This document shows positions 53,154 to 62,161 of a DNA stretch of 64,000 bases, piece after piece (positions within the stretch are counted from its first letter, which is position 1; every line of letters begins with the position of its first letter). Origin of the DNA: Bifidobacteriaceae bacterium UBA2724 (GTDB lineage Bacteria > Actinomycetota > Actinomycetes > Actinomycetales > Bifidobacteriaceae); assembly GCA_002353815.1 (NCBI GenBank), contig DEKK01000006.1:137988-201987 (forward strand). The letters run 5' to 3'. The translations under genes and the position numbers were made by a program. The notes under the pieces are model-generated. The model worked only from the letters and a program-made list of their open reading frames with translations. It was not told where the DNA came from and ran no database searches.

Positions 53154-53900
53154 ATGACGAAGCGCGTATCTGTCGTTGGCGCCAAGGGACGCATGGGTGC
53201 GACGGTCGTGGACGCCGTCGAGAACGCTCCCGACACCAAGCTTGCGCTGGCCCTCGACGCCGGCGACGACCTGACCCAGATCACGCCGGACAACACCGAC
53301 GTGGCGGTGGAGTTCACCGTCCCCGCCGCCTCGCTCGGCAACGTGCTCACGCTTATCGGACAGGGTGTCGATGTCGTCGTCGGCACCACCGGCTGGACCG
53401 ACGAGAAGCTCGCGCAGGTGCGCGAGGCCCTCGCCGACCATCCGGACGTGAGCGTGTTCATCGCGCCGAACTTCGCGATCTCCACGGTGCTTGCCGAAAG
53501 CTTCGCAGCCCAGGCGGCCAAGTACTTCGAGTCCGTCGAGATCGTGGAAATGCACCATCCGAACAAGGTGGACGCGCCGTCCGGCACCGCCATCCACACG
53601 GCGCATGCCATCGCCGCCGCCCGCAAGGCCGCGGACATGGCGCCGATCCCCGACAACACGCAGACCGACGGCGGTTCCCGCGGCCAGGTCGTGGACGGCA
53701 TCCACGTGCATGCCGTGCGTCTGCGCGGCCTCAACGCCCACGAAGAGGTGCTGTTCGGCAACCCCGGCGAGCAGCTTGTGCTGCGCGCCGACAGCTTCGA
53801 CCGCAGCTCCTTCATGCCCGGCGTCCTGCTCGCCGTGCGCCATGCGGGGGACAAACCCGGCGAGGTGACCGTGGGCCTCGACGCCTACCTGGATCTGTGA
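53154..53900 (+). CDS. dapB: 4-hydroxy-tetrahydrodipicolinate reductase
   Basis: DapB reduces the DapA product with NAD(P)H on the way to meso-diaminopimelate and lysine. The 248-residue chain has the Rossmann motif VVGAKGRMGATV, the GTTGW segment, and the catalytic EMHHPNKVDAPSGTA block with its Lys and His residues. TGGAGGAAAC upstream fixes the start at 53154. It is the usual length for actinobacteria. dapA lies 1.8 kb downstream, separated by the reverse-strand glf gene. Confidence 0.96.
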   Translation: MTKRVSVVGAKGRMGATVVDAVENAPDTKLALALDAGDDLTQITPDNTDVAVEFTVPAASLGNVLTLIGQGVDVVVGTTGWTDEKLAQVREALADHPDVSVFIAPNFAISTVLAESFAAQAAKYFESVEIVEMHHPNKVDAPSGTAIHTAHAIAAARKAADMAPIPDNTQTDGGSRGQVVDGIHVHAVRLRGLNAHEEVLFGNPGEQLVLRADSFDRSSFMPGVLLAVRHAGDKPGEVTVGLDAYLDL

Positions 53901-54010
53901 GTCCGACTTTCGGCCACAGGCATGCCAAGGAGCCGTCACACCGTCCAATGGATCGTCCGGTCGGCTGGATGATCCGTTGGATGTGAGACCTCGCCTTGCG
54001 CAGTTATGAC

Positions 54011-54043
54011 AATGGGCGGCACCCCGCTGGGATGCCGCCCATT
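54011..54043. terminator. Bidirectional terminator between dapB and glf
   Basis: A perfect 11-bp stem AATGGGCGGCA / TGCCGCCCATT with an 11-base loop stands between two convergent genes. A T-rich run (TCTTTTC) follows on the forward strand. Confidence 0.75.
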
Positions 54044-54106
54044 CGTGTCTTTTCATGTTTCAATTCCCGGCTACGCGAAGCAGGGTATTCGAAGACGGGA
54101 AGCCGT

Positions 54107-55267
54107 CTATGCGAGCATCGGGGCGATCTTCTCTTCGTATGCGGTCAGCGCGCTGTCGATCGTCGCCCACATGTCGAAGTAGGCGTACTGACCCAGACGT
54201 CCGCCGAAGACCACGTTCGGCTCGGACTGCGCCATGGCGCGGTAACCGGCCAGCATCTTCTTGTCCCCGTCGGTGTTGACGGGATAATACGGATCGTCGT
54301 CACGGCCGGCGAAACGCGAATACTCATACCACACCACGGTTTTGTCGTGATTCTGACGGTCTGAGCGTTCCGGGTTGAAGTGCTTGAACTCGATGGCCCT
54401 GGTATACGGCACATCGGCGTCTGCGAAGTTCATGACAGGGCAGCCGAAGTGATCGTCCTCGTCGTAGCGCACTTCCTTGAAGTCCACTGTGCGCCATTTG
54501 AGCGTGCCCAGCGAATAGTTGAAATACCTGTCGATCGGCCCGGTATACACCACTGGCACAGTGCCGACGAGCGCCTCTTTGTTCAGTGGCTGCGTCGTGT
54601 CGAAGAAATCCGTCCCCAGCGTCACCGTGATGCGCGGGTTGTCGATCATGCGCTCGAACCATGCGGTGTATCCGTCGGCGGGAAGGCCCTCCCACGTGTC
54701 CTTGAAATACCTGTTGTTGTATGTGAAACGCACGGGAAGGCGGCGGATGATGCTCGCCGGCAGCAGGTTGGGGTCGGTCTGCCACTGCTTCGCGGTGTAA
54801 TTCTTGATGAACGCCTCGTACAGCGGCTTGCCGATGAGCTTGATGCCTTGTTCGTTGAGGTTGCTTGGCGTCACGTCCGCGTATTCGCCTGCCTGACGCT
54901 CGACGAGTTCGCGCGCCTGCGCGGGCGTGTAGCAGGCACGGAAGAACTGGTTGATCGTGCCCAGGTTGATGGGCAGGGGGAACACCTCGTTGTTGTGCGT
55001 CGTGTAGACGCGGTGCACATAGTTCGTGAACTTCGTGAAGCGGTTGACATAGTTCCACACGCGCTCGTCGGAGGTGTGGAACAGGTGCGCGCCATACTTG
55101 TGTATTTCCGCGCCTGTTTCTTTGTCGACATACGAATACGCGTTGCCTCCGATGTGGTCGCGCACGTCGATAATCTGCACACGCGTGGTGGCGTTGTGCT
55201 CCACGATTTGCTGTGCGATTGTCAGGCCGTAGAGTCCGGCTCCGACGATGATGATGTCCGCGTTCAT
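54107..55267 (-). CDS. glf: UDP-galactopyranose mutase
   Basis: This flavoenzyme converts UDP-galactopyranose to UDP-galactofuranose for cell-wall or capsule polymers. The 386-residue protein opens with the FAD-binding loop IIVGAGLYGLTIA. It has IGGNAYSY and the HKYGAHLFHTSDE signature, then YTGPIDRYF, and ends with GGRLGQYAYFDMWATI. The start at 55267 has GGAGGG five bases upstream. It is the only polysaccharide gene here, set between dapB and dapA, and suggests that the strain makes galactofuranose-containing glycans. Confidence 0.96.
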   Translation of the reverse strand: MNADIIIVGAGLYGLTIAQQIVEHNATTRVQIIDVRDHIGGNAYSYVDKETGAEIHKYGAHLFHTSDERVWNYVNRFTKFTNYVHRVYTTHNNEVFPLPINLGTINQFFRACYTPAQARELVERQAGEYADVTPSNLNEQGIKLIGKPLYEAFIKNYTAKQWQTDPNLLPASIIRRLPVRFTYNNRYFKDTWEGLPADGYTAWFERMIDNPRITVTLGTDFFDTTQPLNKEALVGTVPVVYTGPIDRYFNYSLGTLKWRTVDFKEVRYDEDDHFGCPVMNFADADVPYTRAIEFKHFNPERSDRQNHDKTVVWYEYSRFAGRDDDPYYPVNTDGDKKMLAGYRAMAQSEPNVVFGGRLGQYAYFDMWATIDSALTAYEEKIAPMLA

Positions 55268-55668
55268 GAATCCCTCCGTGTGCGTTGTTGGTGGTGGGCG
55301 GTCACTGCGTTCGCGTCTTCGGCGCGGCGCATCTTCGACGCGGTGCGTCCGTGCCGACGGCTTTGATGCATGCAGGCGCAAACTGCATACGGATGGTTCG
55401 GCGTGCCGTGCAATGTGTGCAGAAGAAAAGCGCAGTGGAACCGCGCTCATACTAGCGCGAGGGCGTCACATATAACCAAAGCGGGCACGGGCCCCCATGC
55501 TGGTGCCGTTCCGCCGCGCCAGCGCCATCCCCGGTTTCCGAACCTGCATCATCCAGGGGCTGGGTTCCGGCGCGGATGCGGTGCGCGGTCAGCATCGGCA
55601 ATCGGCCTTGCGCCCTCGGTTTCCACGGCGACGAAACAATAACGACATGGAACCGTGCATTTTTGCAT
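55268..55668. other. Spacer between glf and the dapA promoter
   Basis: No gene recognised. A TAGTAT hexamer on the reverse strand near 55450 could be the -10 of glf, giving a leader of about 180 bases, but no good -35 matches it. Confidence 0.4.
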
Positions 55669-55697
55669 TTGCGCCGGTCTCACCCAAGGTCTAATTT
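55669..55697 (+). promoter_or_regulatory. Leaderless promoter of dapA
   Basis: TTGCGC, a 17-base spacer and TAATTT end six bases before the ATG at 55704. There is no Shine-Dalgarno sequence. Transcription is therefore expected to start at the initiation codon. Confidence 0.7.
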
Positions 55698-55703
55698 AGA
55701 GAC

Positions 55704-56609
55704 ATGACTGAAGCTAATTCTCATCTGCTTGATCCGGCGCCTTTTGGACGCATTATTCCTGCAATGGTCACTCCGATGAAGGAAGACGGAGCGATCGATT
55801 ACGATGCCGCCCAGAAGCTGGCGAAGCAGCTCGTGAAGGATGGCGCCGATGGTCTGCTCGTCAATGGCACCACCGGTGAATCCCCCTGCACGCACATGGA
55901 TGAGAAGATCGATCTCGTTCGCGCTGTCAAGGAAGCCGTGGATGTGCCGGTCATTTCCGGCGCAGGCTCCAACGACACCGCGCACACCGTCCGCATGGCC
56001 GAAAACATCCAGGAAGCCGGCGCGGATGCACTGCTCATCGTCGCACCGTATTATTCCCGTCCGTCGCAGCGCGGCATCATCGAGCATTACCGTGCCGTGG
56101 ATGCCGTCGCCGACAGGCCGATCATCGTCTACGACGTGCCCGGGCGCACCGGTGTGAAGATCGCCACCGAGACCTACGACGAGCTCGCAAAACTCGAGCA
56201 TGTCGCCGCCGTCAAGGACGCCACCGGCAACCTCGGCAACGCGCTGGAGCGTCACAACCGCACCGGCCTCGCGTGGTATTCCGGCGACGATGGCATCTTC
56301 CTGCCGTTCCTGTCTATCGGCGCCGTCGGTGTCATCTCCGTCATCGCGCATGTGGCGAGCACGCCGATGCGCGCGCTTGTCGAAGCCTTTGACCGCGGTG
56401 ATATCGCCGAGGCGCAGCGTCTCGCGGCACAGCTCGTGCCGGTCGTGCACGCGCTCAACGGTGATGGATTCCAGGCCGTCATGGCCAAGGCCGCCCTCAA
56501 GGTCAAGGGATACATTCCCAGCGCGGCCATGCGCCTGCCGAATGTCGAAGCGAACGAAGAGCAATACAAGAAGGTCGAAGACGGCATGCGTGCCGCCGGT
56601 CTGATCTGA
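55704..56609 (+). CDS. dapA: 4-hydroxy-tetrahydrodipicolinate synthase
   Basis: DapA condenses pyruvate with aspartate semialdehyde, the first step of the diaminopimelate/lysine branch. The 301-residue TIM-barrel protein has NGTTGESPCTH, the Tyr143 region IIVYDVPGRTG and the Schiff-base Lys171 in AAVKDATGN. It is the usual length. The mRNA appears leaderless (see promoter). It is followed by the RNase J gene, a neighbourhood common to many actinobacteria. Confidence 0.97.
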   Translation: MTEANSHLLDPAPFGRIIPAMVTPMKEDGAIDYDAAQKLAKQLVKDGADGLLVNGTTGESPCTHMDEKIDLVRAVKEAVDVPVISGAGSNDTAHTVRMAENIQEAGADALLIVAPYYSRPSQRGIIEHYRAVDAVADRPIIVYDVPGRTGVKIATETYDELAKLEHVAAVKDATGNLGNALERHNRTGLAWYSGDDGIFLPFLSIGAVGVISVIAHVASTPMRALVEAFDRGDIAEAQRLAAQLVPVVHALNGDGFQAVMAKAALKVKGYIPSAAMRLPNVEANEEQYKKVEDGMRAAGLI

Positions 56610-56968
56610 GTCACGCCCTCAAGGGCGGATTCGAACGATGCTGGACCCCGCGTCGTGCAACGATGCGGGACCATCGCGCCGTGGTCAGTCGACGGTCCGG
56701 TCGGTTCGGGCGGCAGGTCATGCGCCCGGGCGACCGGTCTGGATGATTGACCAGGTACCGGCATCGTGATTCGCCGGTACCGGGCCACCGGAACGGCCCG
56801 AAACGCACACTGCCGCATAGCTCAAGAGTGTGGATTCGCGCAAGAATGCGCGGGCATTAACAAAGCGCCGGGTGCCATCATGGAGTCTGCTGCGCTTCCT
56901 GCCGCGAGCAGCGGCGAGTCGCGCAGCGTCGCATGACGCGCGGTGCATGTAAGGAAATAGATATAGCT
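56610..56968. other. Spacer between dapA and RNase J
   Basis: A small stem CGCCCT-CA-AGGGCG right after the dapA stop may act as a weak terminator. The remainder shows several GGTACCGG-type inverted repeats (about 56750-56785). No gene and no clear promoter were seen. Confidence 0.4.
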
Positions 56969-58822
56969 ATGGCAGAAAAGACAACTGAAAAGCGACCGAA
57001 CAAGTCACGACGCTCCTCCGGGGGCCGTCGCGGCGGACCCGGCAATGGCCGTCGCCAGCAGGCATACGAGAGCCATGAGGTGGGCGGCAACCAGACGCCC
57101 GAGCTGGGTCTTGTGGCGCCGCCGAAGTACCGCAAGGGCTCGATGCGCATCGTGCCGCTGGGCGGTCTGGGCGAGATCGGTCGCAACATGAACGTGGTCG
57201 AATACAACGGCCACATCCTCATCATCGACTGCGGCGTGCTGTTCCCCGAGGAGGAGCAGCCGGGCGTCGACCTGATCCTGCCCGATTTCTCATACATCAA
57301 GGACCGCATGGACAAGGTCGAGGGCATGGTGCTCACGCACGGCCACGAGGACCACATCGGTGGCGTCCCGTACCTGCTGAAGCTGCGTCCGGACATCCCG
57401 ATCTACGGTTCCGAGCTCACGCTGGCCTTCGTGAAGGCCAAGTGCGACGAGCACAAGATCGTGCCGAACCTGCATGTGGTGCAGGGCCGCGACAAGGTGA
57501 AGGTCGGTCCGTTCAACCTTGAGTTCATCACCGTGACGCACTCCATCCCGGACGCGCTCGCCGTCTTCGTGCGCACGCCCGCCGGCAGCCTCATCGACAC
57601 CGGCGACATCAAGCTCGACCAGCTGCCGCTCGACCACAAGATCACCGACCTGGTGGAATTCGGCCGTCTGGGCGAGAATCCAGGCGTGGACCTGTTCATG
57701 TGCGATTCCACGAACGCCGAGGTGCCGGGCTTCGTCAAGCCCGAGACGTCCATCGCGCCCGCGCTGGACAAGGCGTTCGCCGAGGCCACGCGCAAGATCA
57801 TCGTCGCGTCGTTCTCAAGCCACGTGCATCGCGTGCAGCAGGTCGTGGACACCGCCCACAAGTACGGCCGCAAGGTCGTGTTCGTCGGCCGTTCCATGGT
57901 GCGCAACATGGCCATCGCCGCCGACAAGGGATACCTGCACATCCCCGAGGGCACCGTCGTGGACCTCAAGAAGTCCGCCGACATCGCCGACAACCAGATC
58001 GTCTACATGTGCACAGGTTCGCAGGGCGAGCCTCTTGCCGCGCTCGGACGCATCGCCGACGGCAACCACCCTGACATCCATATCGAGGAGTTCGACACCG
58101 TCATCCTCGCCAGCTCGCTCATCCCGGGCAACGAAAACAGCGTGTACGGCGTCATCAACAAGCTCACGCGCCTCGGCGCGAAGGTCGTCAACCGTGACAA
58201 CGCCGCGATCCACGTGTCCGGACACGCGAACCAGGGCGAGCTGTTGTACCTGTACAACATCATCAAGCCCAAGTGCGCCATGCCGATCCACGGCGAGAAC
58301 CGCCACCTCGTCGCCAACGGCCTCGTGGCCGTCAAGACCGGCGTGCCGCCGCAGAACGTGGTGCTCGCCGAGGACGGCGACGTGGTGGACCTCTACCACG
58401 GCCAGGCCGCGGTCGTCGGCTCCGTGCCGTGCGGCTACGTGTACGTGGACGGCGATTCCGTGGGCGAGCTGACCGACGACGATCTCGAGAAGCGCCGCAT
58501 CCTGTCGGAGGAGGGCTTCGTGAGCGCGTTCGTTGTCGTGGATTCCGAAAACAGGGAAGTCGTGACCGATCCGAAGATCTTCCTTAACGCGGTGGCCGAG
58601 GACGAGAGCAGCATCGAGTCCGTCAAGGACCAGATCGTGCGCAATCTCGAGGACGCGCTGCTGTCTGGCACCAAGGACGCGCAGAAGCTCCAGCAGGTCA
58701 TGCGCCGCACACTCGGCGGGTGGATCTCCCGCAAGTGGCACCGCCGCCCGATGATCGTGCCGGTCGTAGCCGACATCGCCGACGCCGACGAGGCCGCGCA
58801 GCTGCCCGCCGCCGGCAAGTGA
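56969..58822 (+). CDS. rnj: Ribonuclease J
   Basis: A metallo-beta-lactamase/beta-CASP ribonuclease with endo- and 5'-exonuclease activity in mRNA and rRNA processing. The 617-residue protein starts with a basic, Gly/Arg-rich extension of about 40 residues (RRSSGGRRGGPGNGRR). It then has LGGLGEIGRNMNVVE, the metal motif THGHEDHIGG (His124, His126, Asp128, His129), DTGDIKLDQ and the beta-CASP blocks CTGSQGEPLAAL and VSGHANQGEL. The start at 56969 is the only ATG matching the family; AAGGAAA lies somewhat far upstream. A strong terminator follows. Confidence 0.95.
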   Translation: MAEKTTEKRPNKSRRSSGGRRGGPGNGRRQQAYESHEVGGNQTPELGLVAPPKYRKGSMRIVPLGGLGEIGRNMNVVEYNGHILIIDCGVLFPEEEQPGVDLILPDFSYIKDRMDKVEGMVLTHGHEDHIGGVPYLLKLRPDIPIYGSELTLAFVKAKCDEHKIVPNLHVVQGRDKVKVGPFNLEFITVTHSIPDALAVFVRTPAGSLIDTGDIKLDQLPLDHKITDLVEFGRLGENPGVDLFMCDSTNAEVPGFVKPETSIAPALDKAFAEATRKIIVASFSSHVHRVQQVVDTAHKYGRKVVFVGRSMVRNMAIAADKGYLHIPEGTVVDLKKSADIADNQIVYMCTGSQGEPLAALGRIADGNHPDIHIEEFDTVILASSLIPGNENSVYGVINKLTRLGAKVVNRDNAAIHVSGHANQGELLYLYNIIKPKCAMPIHGENRHLVANGLVAVKTGVPPQNVVLAEDGDVVDLYHGQAAVVGSVPCGYVYVDGDSVGELTDDDLEKRRILSEEGFVSAFVVVDSENREVVTDPKIFLNAVAEDESSIESVKDQIVRNLEDALLSGTKDAQKLQQVMRRTLGGWISRKWHRRPMIVPVVADIADADEAAQLPAAGK

Positions 58823-58865
58823 CGAACCAATAACCGATACGGATCTCCAGTAGATTCCCACGATT

Positions 58866-58908
58866 CACGGAACCGCCTTTCGCTCTGCGAGGGGCGGTTC
58901 CGTGTTTT
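58866..58908. terminator. Terminator between RNase J and the PutP-like gene
   Basis: CACGGAACCGCC pairs exactly with GGCGGTTCCGTG around a 15-base loop and is followed by TTTT. It serves the forward RNase J gene and may also serve the convergent symporter gene. Confidence 0.88.
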
Positions 58909-59000
58909 CCGCGGATGCCGTGCGCCAAGGCGGTTATATGGCGGCGGGGCCAGGCCGTGCCGCAGCCCCGGCGCGCGCAGACACCGCGTCATCGTCTGTT

Positions 59001-60632
59001 TTACAGCTCCTCGCGGCGCTCTTCCTCGACCTCCATGCTCGTGGCGAGCGTGGAATCGATCATATCGTCGCCCTTCGGATCGTCGAGGTAATGGTCGAAC
59101 TCATGGAGCACCTCGGCCTCCGGCGCGGGAGTGAGCAGCGAAACCACCACGATGAACAGCAGCGAGACGATGAAAGCCGGCAGCAGCTCGTAGATGCCCC
59201 ACACGCCGCCCAGCGGCTTGATGATGTTGTGCCAGATGAGCACCATCGCTGTGCCGGAGACCATGCCCGCGATCGCGCCGTACTTGTTCGTGCGGCGCCA
59301 GTACAGCGATGTCAGCATCAGCGGGCCGAACGAGGCACCGAGGCCAGCCCACGCGTAGGAGACCACTTGGAAGATCGAGGAGTTCTGGTCGAATGCCACG
59401 AAGATGCCGAACAGGAACATCACGAGTAGCGTGGCGCGGGCCACGCGCATGACCTGGCGGTCGGTCGCCTTGCGGTTGATGACGCCGCGGTAGATGTTCT
59501 CGCCCACGGCGCTCGCGCCGATGATGAGGTACGACGAGGACGAGCTCATGGACGCCGCGAAGATGCCGGAGACGACGATGCCGCACAGGAAGCTGGGCAG
59601 CAGCGCCTGCGCGATGACGATGAACACGTTTTCGGCCGCGGCCTGCGTGGCGAACTGCGTCGGCATCATGGCGCGGCCGGCCAGACCGATGCACACGCCG
59701 CACGCCAGCGAGATGACGCACCACGTGGTGGCGATGATACGGGACTTGCGGATCTCTTCGGAATCGCGGATCGACAGGAAGCGCACGAGCACCTGCGGCA
59801 TGCCGAAGTAGCCCAGGCCCCAGGCGAGCATGGAGACGATGGAGATGATGCCGTAGTCGGACGGGCTGCCGAACACGGCCTGGCCGTCGCGCACGATCTG
59901 CTGGCCCATGGCGTCGAGCACCGGGGTGGCCGTGTGCGTGCCGTCGAGGAAGCCCGGGATGCCGCGCAGGAACGTCACGGTGTTGTCGATGCCGCCGACG
60001 GAGGCCACGGAGCCGATGAACACGACCGCGAGGGCGAAGAACATAAGCATGCCCTGGATGAAGTCGGTCACGACGACCGACAGATAGCCGCCGATAAGCG
60101 TGTACGCGAACACCACGGCCGCGCCGATGACCATCGTCAGGTGGTAGTCCCAGCCGAACAGCGTGGAGAACAGCTTGCCGACCGTCACGAAGCAGCTGCC
60201 CACGTAGACGCAGAAAAACACGAGGATGATGAGCGCCGCGATGGTCGAGATGACGTTCTTGCGGTCATGGAAGCGCTTGGAGAAGAAGTCGGGCACCGTG
60301 ATGGCGTCGCCGGCCACCACGGAGTAGCGGCGGAGGCGTCGCGCCACGAGCTTCCAGTTGAGGTACGTGCCGATAGCCAGGCCGATGGCGGTCCACATGG
60401 CGTCGGCCGCGCCGGTGAAGTAGGCCAGGCCCGGCAGGCCCATGAGCAGCCAGCCGCTCATGTCGGATGCCTCGGCGCTCAGAGCGGTCAGCCACGGGCC
60501 GACGCCGCGGCCTCCCGCGAAGTACTGCTTGGCGGATGAATTCGACCGCTTGGAGTATGCGAATCCGATGGACAGCATGGTCACAAAATACAGGACCATT
60601 GCCAGCAGTACCCAGAAATCCTTGATGACCAC
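59001..60632 (-). CDS. putP: Sodium/proline symporter-like protein
   Basis: A 543-residue sodium:solute symporter with about thirteen membrane helices. Family blocks include FAGGRGVGPWLTALSAEASDM-type residues near 40-60, WKLVARRLRRYS, GGYLSVVVTDFIQG (the conserved sodium-site helix), and SSSSSYLIIGAS. PutP is the closest textbook match; related SSS members carry other solutes, so proline is likely but not proven. GTG at 60632 is preceded by AAGGAAGG. The C-terminal 45 residues are acidic and cytoplasmic. It is transcribed toward RNase J. Confidence 0.88.
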   Translation of the reverse strand: MVIKDFWVLLAMVLYFVTMLSIGFAYSKRSNSSAKQYFAGGRGVGPWLTALSAEASDMSGWLLMGLPGLAYFTGAADAMWTAIGLAIGTYLNWKLVARRLRRYSVVAGDAITVPDFFSKRFHDRKNVISTIAALIILVFFCVYVGSCFVTVGKLFSTLFGWDYHLTMVIGAAVVFAYTLIGGYLSVVVTDFIQGMLMFFALAVVFIGSVASVGGIDNTVTFLRGIPGFLDGTHTATPVLDAMGQQIVRDGQAVFGSPSDYGIISIVSMLAWGLGYFGMPQVLVRFLSIRDSEEIRKSRIIATTWCVISLACGVCIGLAGRAMMPTQFATQAAAENVFIVIAQALLPSFLCGIVVSGIFAASMSSSSSYLIIGASAVGENIYRGVINRKATDRQVMRVARATLLVMFLFGIFVAFDQNSSIFQVVSYAWAGLGASFGPLMLTSLYWRRTNKYGAIAGMVSGTAMVLIWHNIIKPLGGVWGIYELLPAFIVSLLFIVVVSLLTPAPEAEVLHEFDHYLDDPKGDDMIDSTLATSMEVEEERREEL

Positions 60633-60905
60633 GTGGACCTTCCTTTTCCTTCTTGTGTTTTTGCGTTCTTGTGCTCTTGTGCTCTTGTGGGCGGGCGCTG
60701 TGGCGTCGGTGTTTTGGCGTCGGTGTGCGGCGTCGGTTCGGGACGTTCCGGTTCGGGGACGCTCTGGTGTTCGGGGCGCAGTTCGATGGGTTCCCGACCG
60801 ATTTCCGACCGATATGCGCCGGCGCTTGGCCCGTGACGCAACGATGCCGTATCCAACTTAGTCAAACCTGCCTACCCACGCCCGCCGGAGTCCATCCGGG
60901 GATCT
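60633..60905. other. Upstream region of the symporter gene
   Basis: Pyrimidine-rich on the forward strand near the gene (TTCTTG-type repeats), then G+C-rich. No gene is supported. A promoter for the reverse-strand symporter must lie here but was not resolved. Confidence 0.45.
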
Positions 60906-61012
60906 GTGCGGGTGCGGGAGGGTGCGGTGATGCGGGAGGGTGCGCGGGTGCGGGAGAGGGTGCGCGGGTGCGGGAGAGGGTGCGCGGGTGCGGGAGGGTG
61001 CGCGGGTGCGGG
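60906..61012 (+). repeat. 20-bp GC-rich tandem repeats
   Basis: TGCGCGGGTGCGGGAGAGGG occurs exactly at 60941 and 60961, with shortened or diverged copies on both sides. The block directly adjoins the first palindrome array and shares its GGGTGC core. Confidence 0.8.
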
Positions 61013-61022
61013 CAATCGGGGT

Positions 61023-61271
61023 CGAGGGTGCGCGAGATTGCACCCTCGGTGGGAGTTGTCCTTTCCAAACCGGGCCAAACCTCTCCTAATCCCCATCGAG
61101 GGTGCACGTTTGTGCTCCCTCGGTGTGGGTTAGGCCTCCAAAACAGGGCTTAGTCCTTCCTACCTTGGGTCGAGGGTGCAGATCTGTGCACCCTCGGAGA
61201 CAGTTGGGTGGTGTTGCGCTGCGATTCCGTGGTGTTTCTGCCGTCGAGGGTGCAGATCTGTGCACCTTCGG
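61023..61271. repeat. Palindrome array A: four 26-bp palindromes at 74-75 bp period
   Basis: Copies start at 61023, 61097, 61172 and 61246. Each has left arm CGAGGGTGCA and right arm TGCACCCTCG (or CCTTCG), with a six-base variable centre such as GATCTG. The third copy is perfect over 10 bp per arm. The 48-49 bp spacers are related to each other but less conserved. Sites lie about seven helical turns apart. See findings. Confidence 0.9.
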
Positions 61272-61370
61272 CAAAGATCCGGTGACATCGACGGTATATG
61301 GTCGGTGTATTCGTTGATGGAAACGGCCCGGTGCGGGCGCTCGGCAGAGGGAAAGGACAGGAGGCACGAC

Positions 61371-61901
61371 ATGACGGTGATGATTCGCACGGCGGCGCCG
61401 GACGAGGCTGAGGATGTGCTCCGTTTCTACTATGACCTCATCGATGCCATGAAGGACTCCGAGTATCCGCTGCGGTGGAAGAAGGGCATGTATCCGGTCC
61501 TGTCGGATATGAGCTCCGCGGCGGAGGCGGGGACGCTGCATGTCGCGGTGGACGATGGCCGCACTGTCGGGGCGTTCGTGCTCAACAACGAGCAGAATCC
61601 CAGCTATGACAACGTGCCCTGGACCTTCTTGGCGCCGCGCGAGAAAATCGTGGCGCTTCACCTGCTCGCCGTGGACCCGTCAATCCAGGGGCACGGCTTG
61701 GGGAGGACTTTGCTGAGCGAGGCCGTGCGGATTGCGCGGGAAGATGGGAACGAGGTCATGCGTCTGGACACGCTGACGTGGAATCTGCCGGCGCAGAAGC
61801 TGTACGAAGGGTTCGGTTTCCATTGCTGCGGCGACGTGGAGCTGGATTATGCCACGACCGGTGTGATCCCGTTCCGCATGTACGAATACCGTCTGGTCTG
61901 A
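61371..61901 (+). CDS. GNAT family N-acetyltransferase (accessory)
   Basis: A 176-residue acetyltransferase. It begins MIRTAAPDEAEDVLRFYYD after a short lead, has strand VALHLLAVDPSIQGHGLGRTLL (the QGHGLG acetyl-CoA loop), and ends with NLPAQKLYEGFGF and the GVIPFRMYEYRL strand. GGAGG about seven bases upstream supports the start at 61371. The acceptor is unknown; small-molecule acetyltransferases look alike. It is bracketed by palindrome arrays and by a 43-bp direct repeat, suggesting it belongs to a mobile or recombining segment. Confidence 0.88.
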   Translation: MTVMIRTAAPDEAEDVLRFYYDLIDAMKDSEYPLRWKKGMYPVLSDMSSAAEAGTLHVAVDDGRTVGAFVLNNEQNPSYDNVPWTFLAPREKIVALHLLAVDPSIQGHGLGRTLLSEAVRIAREDGNEVMRLDTLTWNLPAQKLYEGFGFHCCGDVELDYATTGVIPFRMYEYRLV

Positions 61902-61944
61902 AAACGGGGTTGATTGCGTGTGGTGCGCGTGGTGTTCCTGCCGT

Positions 61945-62044
61945 CGAGGGTGCGGTTTTGTGCACCTTCGACGGGGGATAGGTCGACGATTGGCGGGTTT
62001 GGCGCTTGTAATCGTGGCCGAGGGCGCACATCCATGTCCGCTTG
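61945..62044. repeat. Palindrome array B: two copies at 74 bp period
   Basis: The first copy (61945-61970) has arms CGAGGGTGC / GCACCTTCG. The second (62019-62044) is strongly diverged but at the expected 74-bp offset. The 17 bases before the first copy match those before the last copy of array A. Confidence 0.75.
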
Positions 62045-62161
62045 ATGCAGATAAGCGGCAGATAAGCGGTGAAAGAAGGCAACGCGGACGGCGCAACCGG
62101 GGCCTTGCGCGCTCCGGCGGCTGGGAGAGCTCCGAGTCCGATGGTCGCCGCCCGGACCGCA

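Noticed and set aside
60653..61153. 166-codon forward frame through the repeats
   Set aside because: It is a by-product of the 20-bp tandem repeats and the palindromes; no ribosome site or protein similarity.
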